From Agelas oroides (taxonomy: Eukaryota > Porifera > Demospongiae > Agelasida > Agelasidae): a stretch of 64,000 nucleotides of DNA. Below are positions 34,900 through 48,700 of the stretch, in pieces. Position numbers and translations under genes: made by a program. Under the pieces are notes generated by a model. That model did not search any database and was not told where the DNA came from. It saw nothing but the letters and a program-made list of their open reading frames with translations. The stretch's first letter is position 1. Every line of letters starts with the position of its first letter. The DNA lies in NCBI GenBank assembly GCA_949130485.1, contig OX422193.1, positions 5,686,871-5,750,870 on the forward strand. The letters are read 5' to 3'.

Positions 34900-37800
34900 G
34901 TAGAGTGTAGTAGAGTGAAGTAGAGCTAAGTAGAGCATTGGTAGTGTGTAGAAGAGTCAACTAGGGTCAAGTAGAGCCATGGTAGACAGTAGTAGAATCC
35001 AGTAGAGCTAAGTAGAGTAATGGTAGTGTGTAGTAGAGCCAAGTACAGACATGGTAGGGGGCACTAGTGTCATGTAGAGACAAGTAGAGCCAAGGTAGAG
35101 AGTAGTAGAGTCCAGTAGAGCTAAGTAAAGCAATGGTAGAGTGTAGTAGAGCCAAGTAGAGACATGGTAGAGCGTAGTAGAGTCTTGTAGAGGCAAGTAG
35201 AGCAATGGTAGAGTGTAGTAGAGTCCAGTAGAGCTAAGTAGAGCAATGGTAGAGTGTAGAAGAGTCAACTAGGGGCAAGTAGAGCCATGGTAGGCAGTAG
35301 TAGCATCCAGTAGAGATAAGTAGAGAAATGGTAGAGTGTAGTAGAGCCAGGAACAACCGTGGTAGAGTCAAGTAGAGCCACATAGAGCCATAGAAGTGTT
35401 TAGCAGAATCCAGTAGAGCTAGGTAGAGTAATCGTAGGGTGTAGTAGAGTCCAGTAGAGCTAAGTAGAGCAATGGTAGAGTGTAGTAGAGCCAAGTAGAG
35501 ACATGGTAGGGGGCACTAGTGTCATGTAGAGACAATTAGAGCCAAGGTAGAGAGTAGTAGAGTCCAGTAGAGCTAAGTAGAGTAATGGTAGAGTGTAGTA
35601 GAACCAGGAAGAGCCATGGTAGTGTGCAGTAGTGTCAAGTAGAGCCATGTATATGCATAGAAGTGTTTAGTGGAATCCAGTAGAGCTAGGTAGAGCAATG
35701 GTAAGGTGTAGTAGAGTCCAGTAGAGACATGGTAGAGTGTAGTAGAGTCATGAATAGCTAAGTAGAGCAATGGTAGAGTGTAGTAGAGTGAAGTAGAGCT
35801 ATGTACAGCATTGGTAGTGTGTAGAAGAGTCAACTAGGGTCAAGAAGAGCCATGGTAGACAGTAGTAGAATCCAGTAGAGCTAAGTAGAGTAATGGTAGA
35901 GTGTAGTAGAGCCAAGTAGAGACATGGTAGGGGGCACTAGTGTCATGTAGAGACAAGTAGAGCCAAGGTAGAGAGTAGTAGAGTCCAGTAGAGCTAAGTA
36001 GAGCAATGGTAGAGTGTAGTAGAGCCAAGTACAGCCACTCTAGAGTGTAGTACAGTCCAGTAGAGCTACGTAAAGCAATGGTATAGAGTGGAGTAGAGTC
36101 AAGTAGAGCTAAGTAGAGCAATGGTAGAGTGTGGTAGAGCCAAGTAGAGACATGGTAGAGAGTAGTAGAGTCCAGTAGAGATAAGTAGAGTAATGGTAGA
36201 GTGTAGTAGAACCAGGAAGAGCCATGGTAGTGTGCAGTAGAGTCAAGTAGAGCCATGTAGATCCGTAGAAGTATTTAGTAGAATCCAGTACAGCTAGGTA
36301 GAGCAATGGTAAGGTGAAGTAGAGTCCAGTAGAACTAACTAGAGCAATGGTAGAGTGTAGAAGAGTCAAGTAGCGACATGGTATGGTGCACTAGTGTCAT
36401 GTAGAGACGAGTGGAGCCATGGTAGAGAGTAGTAGAGTCCAGTAGAGCTAAGTAGAGTAATGGTAGAGTGTAGTAGAACCAGGAAGAGCCATGATAGTGT
36501 GCAGTAGTGTCAAGTAGAGCCATGTATATGCATAGAAGTGTTTAGTAGAATCCAGTAGAGCTAGGTAGAGCAATGGTAAGGTGTAGTATAGAGTCCAGTA
36601 GAGACATGGTAGAGTGTAGTAGAGTCATGAAGAGCTAAGTAGAGCAATGGTAGAGTGTAGTAGAGTGAAGTAGAGCTAAGTAGAGCATTGGTAGTGTGTA
36701 GAAGAGTCAACTAGGGTCAAGTAGAGCCATGGTAGACAGTAGTAGTATCCAGTAGAGCTAAGTAGACTAATGGTAGAGTGTAGTAGAGCCAAGTAGAGAC
36801 ATGGTAGGGGGCACTAGTGTCATGTAGAGACAAGTAGAGCCAAGGTAGAGAGTAGTAGAGTCCCGTAGAGCTAAGTAGAGCAATGGTAGAGTGTACTAGA
36901 GCGAAGTAGAGCCACTGTAGAGTGTAGTACAGTCCAGTAGAGCTACGTAGAGCAATGGTATAGAGTGGAGTAGAGTCAAGTAGAGCTAAGTAGAGCAATG
37001 GTAGAGTGTAGTAGAGCCAAGTAGAGACATGGTAGAGCGTAGTAGAGTCTTGTAGAGGCAAGTAGAGCAATGGTAGAGTGTAGTAGAGTCCAGTAGAGCT
37101 AAGTAGAGCAATGGTAGAGTGTAGAAGAGTCAACTAGGGGCAAGTAGAGCCATGGTAAGCAGTAATAGCATCCAGTAGAGGTAAGTAGAGAAATGGTAGA
37201 GTGTAGTAGAGCCAGGAACAACCGTGGTAGAGTCAAGTAGAGCCACATAGAGCCATAGAAGTGTTTAGCAGAATCCAGTAGAGCTAGGTAGAGTAATGGT
37301 AGGGTGTAGTAGAGTCCAGTAGAACTAAGTAGAGCAATGGTAGAGTGTAGTAGAGCCAAGTAGAGACATGGTAGGGAGCACTAGTGTCATGTAGAGACAA
37401 TTAGAGCCAAGGTAGAGATTAGTAGAGTCCAGTAGAGCTAAGTAGAGTAATGGTAGAGTGTAGTAGAACCAGGAAGAGCCATGGTAGTGTGCAGTAGTGT
37501 CAAGTAGAGCCATGTATATGCATAGAAGTGTTTAGTAGAATCCAGTAGAGCTAGGTAGAGCAATGGTAAGGTGTAGTAGAGTCCAGTAGAGACATGGTAG
37601 AGTGTAGTAGAGTCATGAAGAGCTAAGTAGAGCAATGGTAGAGTGTAGTAGAGTGAAGTAGAGCTAAGTAGAGCATTGGTAGTGTGTAGAAGAGTCAACT
37701 AGGGTCAAGTAGAGCCATGGTAGACAGTAGTAGAATCCAGTAGAGCTAAGTAGAGTAATGGTAGAGTGTAGTAGAGCCAAGTAGAGACATGGTAGGGGGC

Positions 37801-40800
37801 ACTAGTGTCATGTAGAGACAAGTAGAGCCAAGGTAGAGAGTAGTAAAGTCCAGTAGAGGTAAGTAGAGCAATGGTAGAGTGTAGTAGAGCCAAGTAGAGA
37901 CATGGTAGAGTGTAGTAGAGTCTTGTAGAGCCAAGTAGAGCAATGGTAGGGTGTAGTAGAGTCAGGTAGAGCCAAGTAGAGCCATGGTAGAGTGTAGTAG
38001 AGTGAAGTAAAGCCAAGTAGAGCCATGGTAGACAGTAGTAGAGTCCAGTAGATCTAAGTAGAGTAATGGTAGAGTGTAGTAGAGCCAAGTAGAGACATGG
38101 TACGGAGCACTAGTGTCATGTAGAGAGAAGTAGAGGTATGGTAGAGAGTAATACAGTCCAGTACAGCTAAGTAGAGTAATGGTAGAGTGTAGTAGAACCA
38201 TGAAGAGCCATGGTAGAGTGCAGTAGAGTCAAGTAGAGCCACGAAGAGCCATAGAAGTGTTTAGTAGAGTCTAGTAGAGCTAGGTAGAGCAATGGTAAGG
38301 TGTAGTAGAGTCCAGTAGAGCTAAGTCGAGCAAATGTAGAGTGTAGTAGAGCCAAGTACAGACATGGTAGGGGACACTAGTGTCATGTAGGGACAAGTAG
38401 AGCAATGGTAGTGAGTAGTAGAGTCCAGTAGAGCTAAGTAGAATAATGGTAGAGTTTAGTAGAACCAGGAAGAGCCATGGTAGAGTGCAGTAGAGTCAAG
38501 TAGAGCCACGTAGAGCCATAGAAGTGTTTAGTAGAGCAATGGTAATGTGTTGTTGAGCTAGTCTATTAGAGCTAAGTAGAGCAATGGTAGAGTGCAGTAG
38601 AGTCAAGTAGAGCCACGTAGTGGCATAGAAGTGTTTAGTAGAATCCAGTAGAGCTAGGTAGAGCAATGGTAATGTGTACTAGAGTCCAGTAGAGCTAAGT
38701 AGAGCAACGGTAGAGTGTAGTAGAGCCAAGTTGAGATATGGTAGAGTGTAGTAGAGTCAAGTACAGCCAATTGGAGCCATTGTAGGGTGCAGTATAGTGT
38801 CCACTAGAGTCATGGTAGAGTGCAGTAGAATAAAGTAGGGCGAAGGAGATCCATAGTAGAAAGTAGTATAGTCCAGTAGAGCTAAGTAGAGTAATGGTAG
38901 AGTGTAGTAGAGCTAAGTAGAGCCATGTTTGTGTGCAGTAGAATCAAGTAGAGCCAAGTAGAGCCATGGTAGAGAGTAGTAGAGTCCAGTAGAGCTAACT
39001 AGAGCAATGGTAGAGTGTAGAAGAGTCAATTAGGGTCAAGTAGAGCCATGATGGACATCAGTAGAGCTAAGTAGAGTAATGGTAGAATGTCGTAGAGCCA
39101 AGTAGAGACATGGTAGGGGGCACTAGTGTCATGTAGAGACAAGTAGAGCCATGGTAGAGAGTAGTAGAGTCCAGTAGAGCTAAGTAGAGTAATGGTAGAG
39201 TGAAGTAGAACCAGGAAGAGTCATGGTAGAGTGCAGTGGAGTCAAGTAGAGCCACGTAGAGCCATAGAAGTGTTTAGCAGAATCCAGTAGAGCTAGGTAG
39301 AGTAATGGTAAGGTGTAGTAGAGTCCAGTAGAGCTAAGTTGAGCAACGGTAGAGTGTAGTAGACCCAAGTAGAGACATGGTAGGTGGCACTAGTGTCATG
39401 TACAAACAAGTAGAGCCATGGTAGAGTGTAGTAGAGTCCTGTAGAACTAAGTAGAGTAATGGTAGAGTGTTGTACAACCATGAAGAGCCATGGTAGAGTG
39501 GAGTAGAGTCAAGTACAGCCACGTAGAGTCATAGAAGTGTTTAGTAGCATCCAGTAGACCTAGGTAGAGCAATGGTAAGGTGTAGTAGAGCCCAGAAGAG
39601 CTGAGTAGAACAATGGTAGAGTGTAGTACAGCCAAGTAGAGACATGGAATAGTGTAGTAGAGTCTTGTAGAGGCAAGTAGAGCAATGGTAGAGTGTAGTA
39701 GAGTCAAGTAGAGCTAAGTAGAGCAATGGTAGAGTGTAGTAGAGTCAAGTAGAGCTACTGTAGAGTGTAGTACAGTCCAGTAGAGCTTCGTAGAACAATG
39801 GTAGAGTGGAGTAGAGTCAAGTAGAGGTAAGTAGAGCAATGGTAGAGTGTAGTAGAGTCCAGTAGAGCTAGGTAGAGCAATGGTAGAGTGTAGTAAAGCA
39901 AAGTAGAACCATGGTAGGGAACACTAGTGTCATGTAGAGACAAGTAGAGCCATGGTAGAGAGTAGTAGAGTCCAGTAGAACTAAGTAGAGTAATGGTAGA
40001 GTCAAGTAGAGCCACGTAGAGCCATAGAAGTGTTTAGTAGAATCTAGTTGAACTAGGTAGACCAATGGTAAGGTGTAATAGAGTCCAGTAGAGCTAAGTA
40101 GATTAATGGTAGAGTGTAGTAGAGCCAAGTAGAGACATGGTAGGGGGCACTAGTGTCATGTAGAGACAAGTAGAGCCAAGGTAGAGAGTAGTAGAGTCCA
40201 GTAGAGCTAAGTAGAGCAATGGTAGAGTGTAGTAGAGCCAAGTAGAGCTACTGTAGAGTGTAGTAAAGTCCAGTAGAGCTATGTAGAGCAATGGTATAGA
40301 GTGGAGTAGAGTCAAGTAGAGCCAAGTAGAGCAATGGTAGAGTGTAGTAGAGCCAAGTAGAGACATGGTAGAGCGTAGTAGAGTCTTGTAGAGGCAAGTA
40401 GAGCAATGGTAGAGTGTAGTAGAGTCCAGTAGAGCTAAGTAGAGCAATGGTAGAGTGTAGAAGAGTCAACTAGGGTCAAGTAGAGCCATGGTAGGCAGTA
40501 GTAGCATCCAGTAGAGATAAGTAGAGAAATGGTAGCGTGTAGTAGAGCCAGGCACAACCGTGGTAGAGTCAAGTAGAGCCACATAGAGCCATAGAAGTGT
40601 TTAGCAGAATCCAGTAGAGCTAGGTAGAGTAATGGTAGGGTGTAGTAGAGTCCAGTAGAGCTAAGTAGAGCAATGGTAGAGTGTAGTAGAGCCAAGTAGA
40701 GACATGGAAGGTGGCACTAGTGTCATGTAGAGACAATTAGAGCCAAGGTAGAGAGTAGAAGAGTCCAGTAGAGCTAAGTAGAGTAATGGTAGAGTGTAGT

Positions 40801-43800
40801 AGAACCAGGAAGAGCCATGGTAGTGTGCAGTAGTGTCAAGTAGAGCCATGTATATGCATAGAAGTGTTTAGTAGAATCCAGTAGAGCTAGGTAGAGCAAT
40901 GGTAAGGTGTAGTATAGAGTCCAGTAGAGACATGGTAGAGTGTAGTAGAGTCATGAAGAGCTAAGTAGAGCAATGGTAGAGTGTAGTAGAGTGAAGTAGA
41001 GCTAAGTAGAGCATTGGTAGTGTGTAGAAGAGTCAACTAGGGTCAAGTAGAGCCATGGTAGACAGTAGTAGAATCCAGTAGAGCTAAGTAGAGTAATGGT
41101 AGAGTGTAGTAGAGCCAAGTAGAGACATGGTAGGGGGCACTAGTGTCATGTAGAGACAAGTAGAGCCAAGGTAGAGAGTAGTAGAGTCCAGTAGAGCTAA
41201 GTAAAGCAATGGTAGAGTGTAGTAGAGCCAAGTAGAGACATGGTAGAGCGTAGTAGAGTCTTGTAGAGGCAAGTTGAGCAATGGTAGAGTGTAGTAGAGT
41301 CCAGTAGAGCTAAGTAGAGCAATGGTAGAGTGTAGAAGAGTCAACTAGGGGCAAGTAGAGCCATGGTAGGCAGTAGTAGCATCCAGTAGAGATAAGTAGA
41401 GAAATGGTAGAGTGTAGTAGAGCCAGGAACAACCGTGGTAGAGTCAAGTAGAGCCACATAGAGCCATAGAAGTGTTTAGCAGAATCCAGTAGAGCTAAGT
41501 AGAGCAATGGCAGAGTGTAGTAGAGCCAAGTAGAGACATGGTAGGAGGCACTAGTGTCATGTAGAGACAATTAGAGCCAAGGTAGAGAGTAGTAGAGTCC
41601 AGTAGAGCTAAGTAGAGTAATGGTAGAGTTTAGTAGAACCAGGAAGAGCCATGGTAGTGTGCAGTAGTGTCAAGTAGAGCCATGTATATGCATAGAAGTG
41701 TTTAGTGGAATCCAGTAGAGCTAGGTAGAGCAATGGTAAGGTAGTAGAGTCCAGTAGAGACATGGTAGAGTGTAGTAGAGTCATGAAGAGCTACGTAGAG
41801 CAATGGTAGAGTGTAGTAGAGTGAAGTAGAGCTAAGTAGAACATTGGTAGTGTGTAGAAGAGTCAACTAGGGTCAAGAAGAGCCATGGTAGACAGTAGTA
41901 GAATCCAGTAGAGCTAAGTAGAGTAATGGTAGAGTGTAGTAGAGCCAAGTACAGACATGGTAGGGGGCACTAGTGTCATGTAGAGACAAGTAGAGCCAAG
42001 GTAGAGAGTAGTAGAGTCCAGTAGAGCTAAGTAGAGCAATGGTAGAGTGTAGTAGAGCCAAGTAGAGCCACTCTAGAGTGTAGTACAGTCCAGTAGAGCT
42101 ACGTAAAGCAATGGTATAGAGTGGAGTAGAGTCAAGTAGAGCTAAGTAGAGCAATGGTAGAGTGTAGTAGAGCCAAGTAGAGACATGGTAGAGAGTAGTA
42201 GAGTCCAGTAGAGATAAGTAGAGTAACGGTAGAGTGTAGTAGAACCAGGAAGAGCCATGGTAGTGTGCAGTAGAGTCAAGTAGAGCCATGTAGATCCGTA
42301 GAAGTGTTTAGTAGAATCCAGTAGAGCTAGGTAGAGCAATGGTAAGGTGAAGTAGAGTCCAGTAGAGCTAACTAGAGCAATGGTAGAGTGTAGAAGAGTC
42401 AAGTAGCGACATGGTAGGGGGCACTATTGTCATGTAGAGACGAGTGGAGCCATGGTAGAGAGTAGTAGAGTCCAGTAGAGCTAAGTAGAGTAATGGTAGA
42501 GTGTAGTAGAACCAGGAAGAGCCATGATAGTGTGCAGTAGTGTCAAGTAGAGCCATGTATATGCATAGAAGTGTTTAGTAGAATCCAGTAGAGCTAGGTA
42601 GAGCAATGGTAAGGTGTAGTAGAGTCCAGTAGAGACATGGTAGAATGTAGTAGAGTCATGAAGAGCTAAGTAGAGCAATGGTAGAGTGTAGTAGAGTGAA
42701 GTAGAGCTAAGTAGAGCATTGGTAGTGTGTAGAAGAGTCAACTAGGGTCAAGTAGAGCCATGGTAGACAGTAGTAGTATCCAGTAGAGCTAAGTAGACTA
42801 ATGGTAGAGTGTAGTAGAGCCAAGTAGAGACATGGTAGGGGGCACTAGTGTCATGTAGAGACAAGTAGAGCCAAGGTAGAGAGTAGTAGAGTCCCGTAGA
42901 GCTAAGTAGAGCAATGGTAGAGTGTACTAGAGCGAAGTAGAGCCACTGTAGAGTGTAGTACAGTCCAGTAGAGCTACGTAGAGCAATGGTATAGAGTGGA
43001 GTAGAGTCAAGTAGAGCTAAGTAGAGCAATGGTAGAGTGTAGTAGAGCCAAGTAGAGACATGGTAGAGCGTAGTAGAGTCTTGTAGAGGCAAGTAGAGCA
43101 ATGGTAGAGTGTAGTAGAGTCCAGTAGAGCTAAGTAGAGCAATGGTAGAGTGTAGAAGAGTCAACTAGGGGCAAGTAGAGCCATGGTAAGCAGTAGTAGC
43201 ATCCAGTAGAGATAAGTAGAGAAATGGTAGAGTGTAGTAGAGCCATGAACAACCGTGGTAGAGTCAAGTAGAGCCACATAGAGCCATAGAAGTGTTTAGC
43301 AGAATCCAGTAGAGCTAGGTAGAGTAATGGTAGGGTGTAGTAGAGTCCAGTAGAGCTAAGTAGAGCAATGGTAGAGTGTAGTAGAGCCAAGTAGACACAT
43401 GGTAGGGAGCACTAGTGTCATGTAGAGACAATTAGAGCCAAGGTAGAGATTAGTAGAGTCCAGTAGAGCTAAGTAGAGTAATGGTAGAGTGTAGTAGAAC
43501 CAGGAAGAGCCATGGTAGTGTGCAGTAGTGTCAAGTAGAGCCATGTATATGCATAGAAGTGTTTAGTAGAATCCAGTAGAGCTAGGTAGAGCAATGGTAA
43601 GGTGTAGTAGAGTCCAGTAGAGACATGATAGAGTGTAGTAGAGTCATGAAGAGCTAAGTAGAGCAATGGTAGAGTGTAGTAGATTGAAGTAGAGCTAAGT
43701 AGAGCATTGGTAGTGTGTAGAAGAGTCAACTAGTGTCAAGTAGAGCCATGGTAGACAGTAGTAGAATCCAGTAGAGCTAAGTAGAGTAATGGTAGAGTGT

Positions 43801-45772
43801 AGTAGAGCCAAGTAGAGACATGGTAGGGGGCACTAGTGTAATGTAGAGACAAGTAGAGCCAAGGTAGAGAGTAGTAGAGTCCAGTAGAACTAAGTAGAGC
43901 AATGGTAGAGTGTAGTAGAGCCAAGTAGAGACATGGTAGAGTGTAGTAGAGTCTTGTAGAGCCAAGTAGAGCAATGGTAGGATGTAGTAGAGTCAGATAG
44001 AGCCAAGTAGAGCCATGGTAGAGTGTAGTAGAGTGAAGTAGAGCCAAGTAGAGCCATGGTAGACAGTAGTAGAGTCCAGTAGATCTAAGTAGAGTAATGG
44101 TAGAGTGTAGTAGAGCCAAGTAGAGACATGGTACGGGGCACTAGTGTCATGTAGAGAGAAGTAGAGCTATGGTAGAGAGTAATACAGTCCAGTATAGCTA
44201 AGTAGAGTAATGGTAGAGTGTAGTAGAACCATGAAGAGCCATGGTAGAGTGCAGTAGAGTCAAGTAGAGCCACGTAGAGCCATAGAAGTGTTTAGTAGAG
44301 TCTAGTAGAGCTAGGTAGAGCAATGGTAAGGTGTAGTAGAGTCCAGTAGAGCTAAGTCGAGCAAATGTAGAGTGTAGTAGAGCCAAGTACAGACATGGTA
44401 GGGGACACTAGTGTCATGTAGAGACAAGTAGAGCAATGGTAGTGAGTAGTAGAGTCCAGTAGAGCTAAGTAGAATAATGGTAGAGTTTAATAGAACCAGG
44501 AAGAGCCATGGTAGAGTGCAGTAGAGTCAAGTAGAGCCACGTAGAGCCATAGAAGTGTTTAGTAGAGCAATGGTAATGTGTTGTAGAGCTAGTCTATTAG
44601 AGCTAAGTAGAGCAATGGTAGAGTGCAGTAGAGTCAAGTAGAGCCACGTAGTGGCATAGAAGTGTTTAGTAGAATCCAGTAGAGCTAGGTAGAGCAATGG
44701 TAATGTGTACTAGAGTCCAGTAGAGCTAAGTAGAGCAATGGTAGAGTGTAGTAGAGCCAAGTTGAGATATGGTAGAGTGTAGTAGAGTCAAGTACAGCCA
44801 ATTGGAGCCATTGTAGGGTGCAGTATAGTGTCCACTAGAGTCATGGTAGAGTGCAGTAGAATAAAGTATGGCGAAGGAGAGCCATGGTAGAGAGTAGTAG
44901 AGTCCAGTAGAGCTAACTAGAGCAATGGTAGAGTGTAGAAGAGTCAATTAGGGTCAAGTAGAGCCATGATGGACATCAGTAGAGGTAAGTAGAGTAATGG
45001 TAGAATGTCGTAGAGCCAAGTAGAGACATGGTAGGGGGCACTAGCGTCATGTAGAGACAAGTAGAGCCATGGTAGAGAGTAGTAGAGTCCAGTAGAGCTA
45101 AGTAGAGTAATGGTAGAGTGTAGTAGAACCAGGAAGAGTCATGGTAGAGTGCAGTGGAGTCAAGTAGAGCCACGTAGAGCCATAGAAGTGTTTAGCAGAA
45201 TCCAGTAGAGCTAGGTAGAGTAATGGTAAGGTGTAGTAGAGTCCAGTAGAGCTAAGTTGAGCAACGGTAGAGTGTAGTAGAGCCAAGTAGAGACATGGTA
45301 GGTGGCACTAGTGTCATGTAGAAACAAGTAGAGCCATGGTAGAGTGTAGTAGAGTCCTGTAGAACTAAGTAGAGTAATGGTAGAGTGTAGTACAACCATG
45401 AAGAGCCATAGTAGAGTGGAGTAGAGTCAAGTAGAGCCACGTAGAGTCATAGAAGTGTTTAGTAGAATCCAGTAGACCTAGGTAGAGCAATGGTAAGGTG
45501 TAGTAGAGCCCAGTAGAACTGAGTAGAGCAATGGTAGATTGTAGTAGAGTCAAGTAGAGCTACTGTAGAGTGTAGTACAGTCCAGTAGAGCTTCGTAGAA
45601 CAATGGTAGAGTGGAGTAGAGTCAAGTAGAGGTAAGTAGAGCAATGGTAGAGTGTAGTAGAGTCCAGTAGAGCTAGGTAGAGCAATGGTAGAGTGTAGTA
45701 AAGCAAAGTAGAACCATGGTAGGGAACACTAGTGTCATGTAGAGACAAGTAGAGCCATGGTAGAGAGTAGTA
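34900..45772 (+). repeat. Two copies of a ~6-kb higher-order unit
   Basis: About 34.9-40.0 kb recurs at about 40.9-45.77 kb. The offset is 6076 bp at the start, 6033-6031 bp in the middle and 5918 bp near the end. The last step of 113 bp is one cassette missing from the second copy near 44,879, relative to 38,851-38,963, apparently lost between two matching CCAT-GTAGA words. Shared variants include GTATATGCATAG, GAACAACCGTGG and GTTGAGATATGG. A third and fourth copy lie in the inverted block and the block after it. Confidence 0.88.
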
Positions 45773-48700
45773 TACTGGACTCTACTACTCTCTACCATGG
45801 CTCTACTTGTCACTACATGACACTAGTGACCCCTACCATGTCTCTACTTGGCTCTACTACGCTCTACCATTACTCTACTTAGCTCTACTGGACTCTAACA
45901 CTGTGTACCATGGCTCTACTTGACCCTAATTGACTCTTCTACACTCTACTATTGCTCTAGTTAACTCTACTGGACTCTACTACTCTCTACCATGGCTCTA
46001 CTTGGCTCTACTTGACTCTACCATTACTCTACTTAGCTCTACTGGACTCTACTATTCTCTACCATGGCTCTACTTGTCTCTACATGACACTAGTGCCCCC
46101 TTCCATGGTTCTACTTGGCTCTACTACACTCTACCATTGCTCTACCTAGCTCTACTGGACTCTACTACGCTCTACCATTGCTCTACTTAGCTCTACCTGA
46201 CTCTACTCCACTCTACCATTGCTTTACGTAGCTATAGTGGACTGTACTACACTCTACAATGGTTCTACTTGGCTCTACTACACTCTACCATTGCTCTACT
46301 TAGCTCTACTTGACTCTACTACACTCTACCATTGCTCTACTTTCCTCTACGAGACTCTACTACACTCTACCATGTCTCTACTTGGCTCTACTACACTCTA
46401 CCTTTGTTCTACTCAGCTCTTCTGGGGTCTACTACACCTTACCATTGCTCTACCTAGCTCTACTGGATTCTACTAAACACTTCTATGACTCTACGTTGCT
46501 CTACTTGACTCTACTCTACTCTACCATGGCTCTTCATGGTTGTACTACACTCTACCATTACTCTACTTAGCTCTACTGGACTCTATTACACCCTACCATG
46601 GCACTACTTGTCTCTACATGACACTAGTGCCACCTACCAATATCTCTACTTGGCTCTACTACACTCTACCGTTGCTCAACTTAGCTCTACTGGACTCTAC
46701 TACACCTTATCATTACTCTACCTAGCTCTACTGGATTCTGCTAAACACTTCTATGGCTCTACGTGGCTCTACTTGACTCTGCTGCACTCTACCATGGCTC
46801 TTCCTGGTTCTACTACTCTCTACCATTACTCTACTTAGCTCTACTGGACTCTACTACTCTCTACCATGGCTCTACTTGTCTCTACATGACACTAGTGCTC
46901 CCTACCATGTCTCTACTTGGCTCTACTACACTCTACCATTACTCTACTTAGCTCTACTGGACTCTACTACTGTCTACCATGGCTCTACTTGACCCTAATT
47001 GACTCTTCTACACTCTACCATTGCTCCAGTTAGCTCTACTGGACTCTACTACTCTCTACCATGGCTCTACTTGGCTTTACTTGACTCTACTGCACACTAC
47101 CATGGCTCTACTTGCCTCTACTACACTCTATCATTTCTCTACTTAGCTCTACTTGACTCTACTACACTCTACCATTGCTCTACTTGCCTCTACAAGACTC
47201 TACTACACTCTACCATGTCTCTACTTGCCTCTACTACACTCTATCATTTCTCTACTTAGCTCTACTGGGCTCTACTATACCTTACCATTGCTCTACCTAG
47301 CTCTACTGGATTCTACTAAACACTTCTAAGATTCTACGTGGCTCAACTTGACTCTAGTCCACTCTACCATGGCTCTTCATGGTTGTACTACACTCTACCA
47401 TTACTCTACTTAGCTCTACTGGACTCTACTACACTCTACCATGGCTCTACTTGTCCCTACATGACACTAATGCCACCTACCATGTCTCTACTTGGCTGTA
47501 CTACACTCTACCATTACTCTACTTAGCTCTACTGGACTCTACTACTCTCTATCATTGCTCTACTTGTCTATACATGACACTAGTGCCCCCTACCATGTCT
47601 CTGCTTGGCTCTATTACACTCTACCATTGCTCAACTCTACTACACCTTACCATTGCTCTACTAAACGCTTCTATGGCTCTACGTGGCTCTACTTGACTCA
47701 ACTGCACTCTACCATGGCTCTTCCTGGTTCTACTACAGTCTACCATTACTCTACTTAGCTCTACTGGACTCTACTACACCTTACCATTGCTCTACCTAGC
47801 ACTACTAGATTCTGCTAAACACTTCTATAGCTCTACGTGGCTCTACTTGGCTCTACTGCACTCTACCATGGCTCTTCATGCTTCTACTACACTCTACCAT
47901 TACTCTACTTAGCTGTACTCGACTCTGTTCCTCTCTACCATAGCTCTACTTCTCTCTAGATGACACTAGTGCCCTGTACCATGTCACTACTTGGCTCTAC
48001 TACACTCTAACATTACTCTACTTAGCTCTACTGGACTCTACTACTGTCTACCATGGCTCTACTTGGCTCTACTTGACTCTACTACACTCTACCATGGCTC
48101 TACTTGGGTCTACCTGACTCTACTACACACTACCATTGCTCTACTTGGCTCTACAAGACTCTACTACGCTCTACCATGTCTCTACTTGGCTCTACTACAC
48201 TCTACCATTGCTCTACTTAGCTCTACTGGACTCTACTACACCTTACCATTGCTCTACCTAGCTCTACTGGATTCTACTAAACACTTCTATGATTCTACGT
48301 GGCTCTACTTGACTCTACTCCACTCTACCATGGCTCTTCATGGTTGTACTACACTCTACCATTACTCTATACTTAGCTCTACTGGACTCTACTACACTCT
48401 ACCATGGCTCTCCTTGTCTCTACATGACACTAGTGCACCCTACCATGTCTCTACTTGACTGTACTACACTCTACCATTATTCTACTTAGCTCAACTGGAC
48501 TCTACTACTGTCTATCGTGGCTCTACTTGACCCTAGTTGGCTCTACTACACTATACCATTGCTCTAGTTAGCGCTACTGGAATCTACTATACTCCACAAT
48601 GGCTCTACTTGGCTCTACTTGACTCTACTACACTCTACCATTGCTCTACTTGGCTCAACTACACTCTACCATTGCTCTACTTAGATCTATACTTGACACT

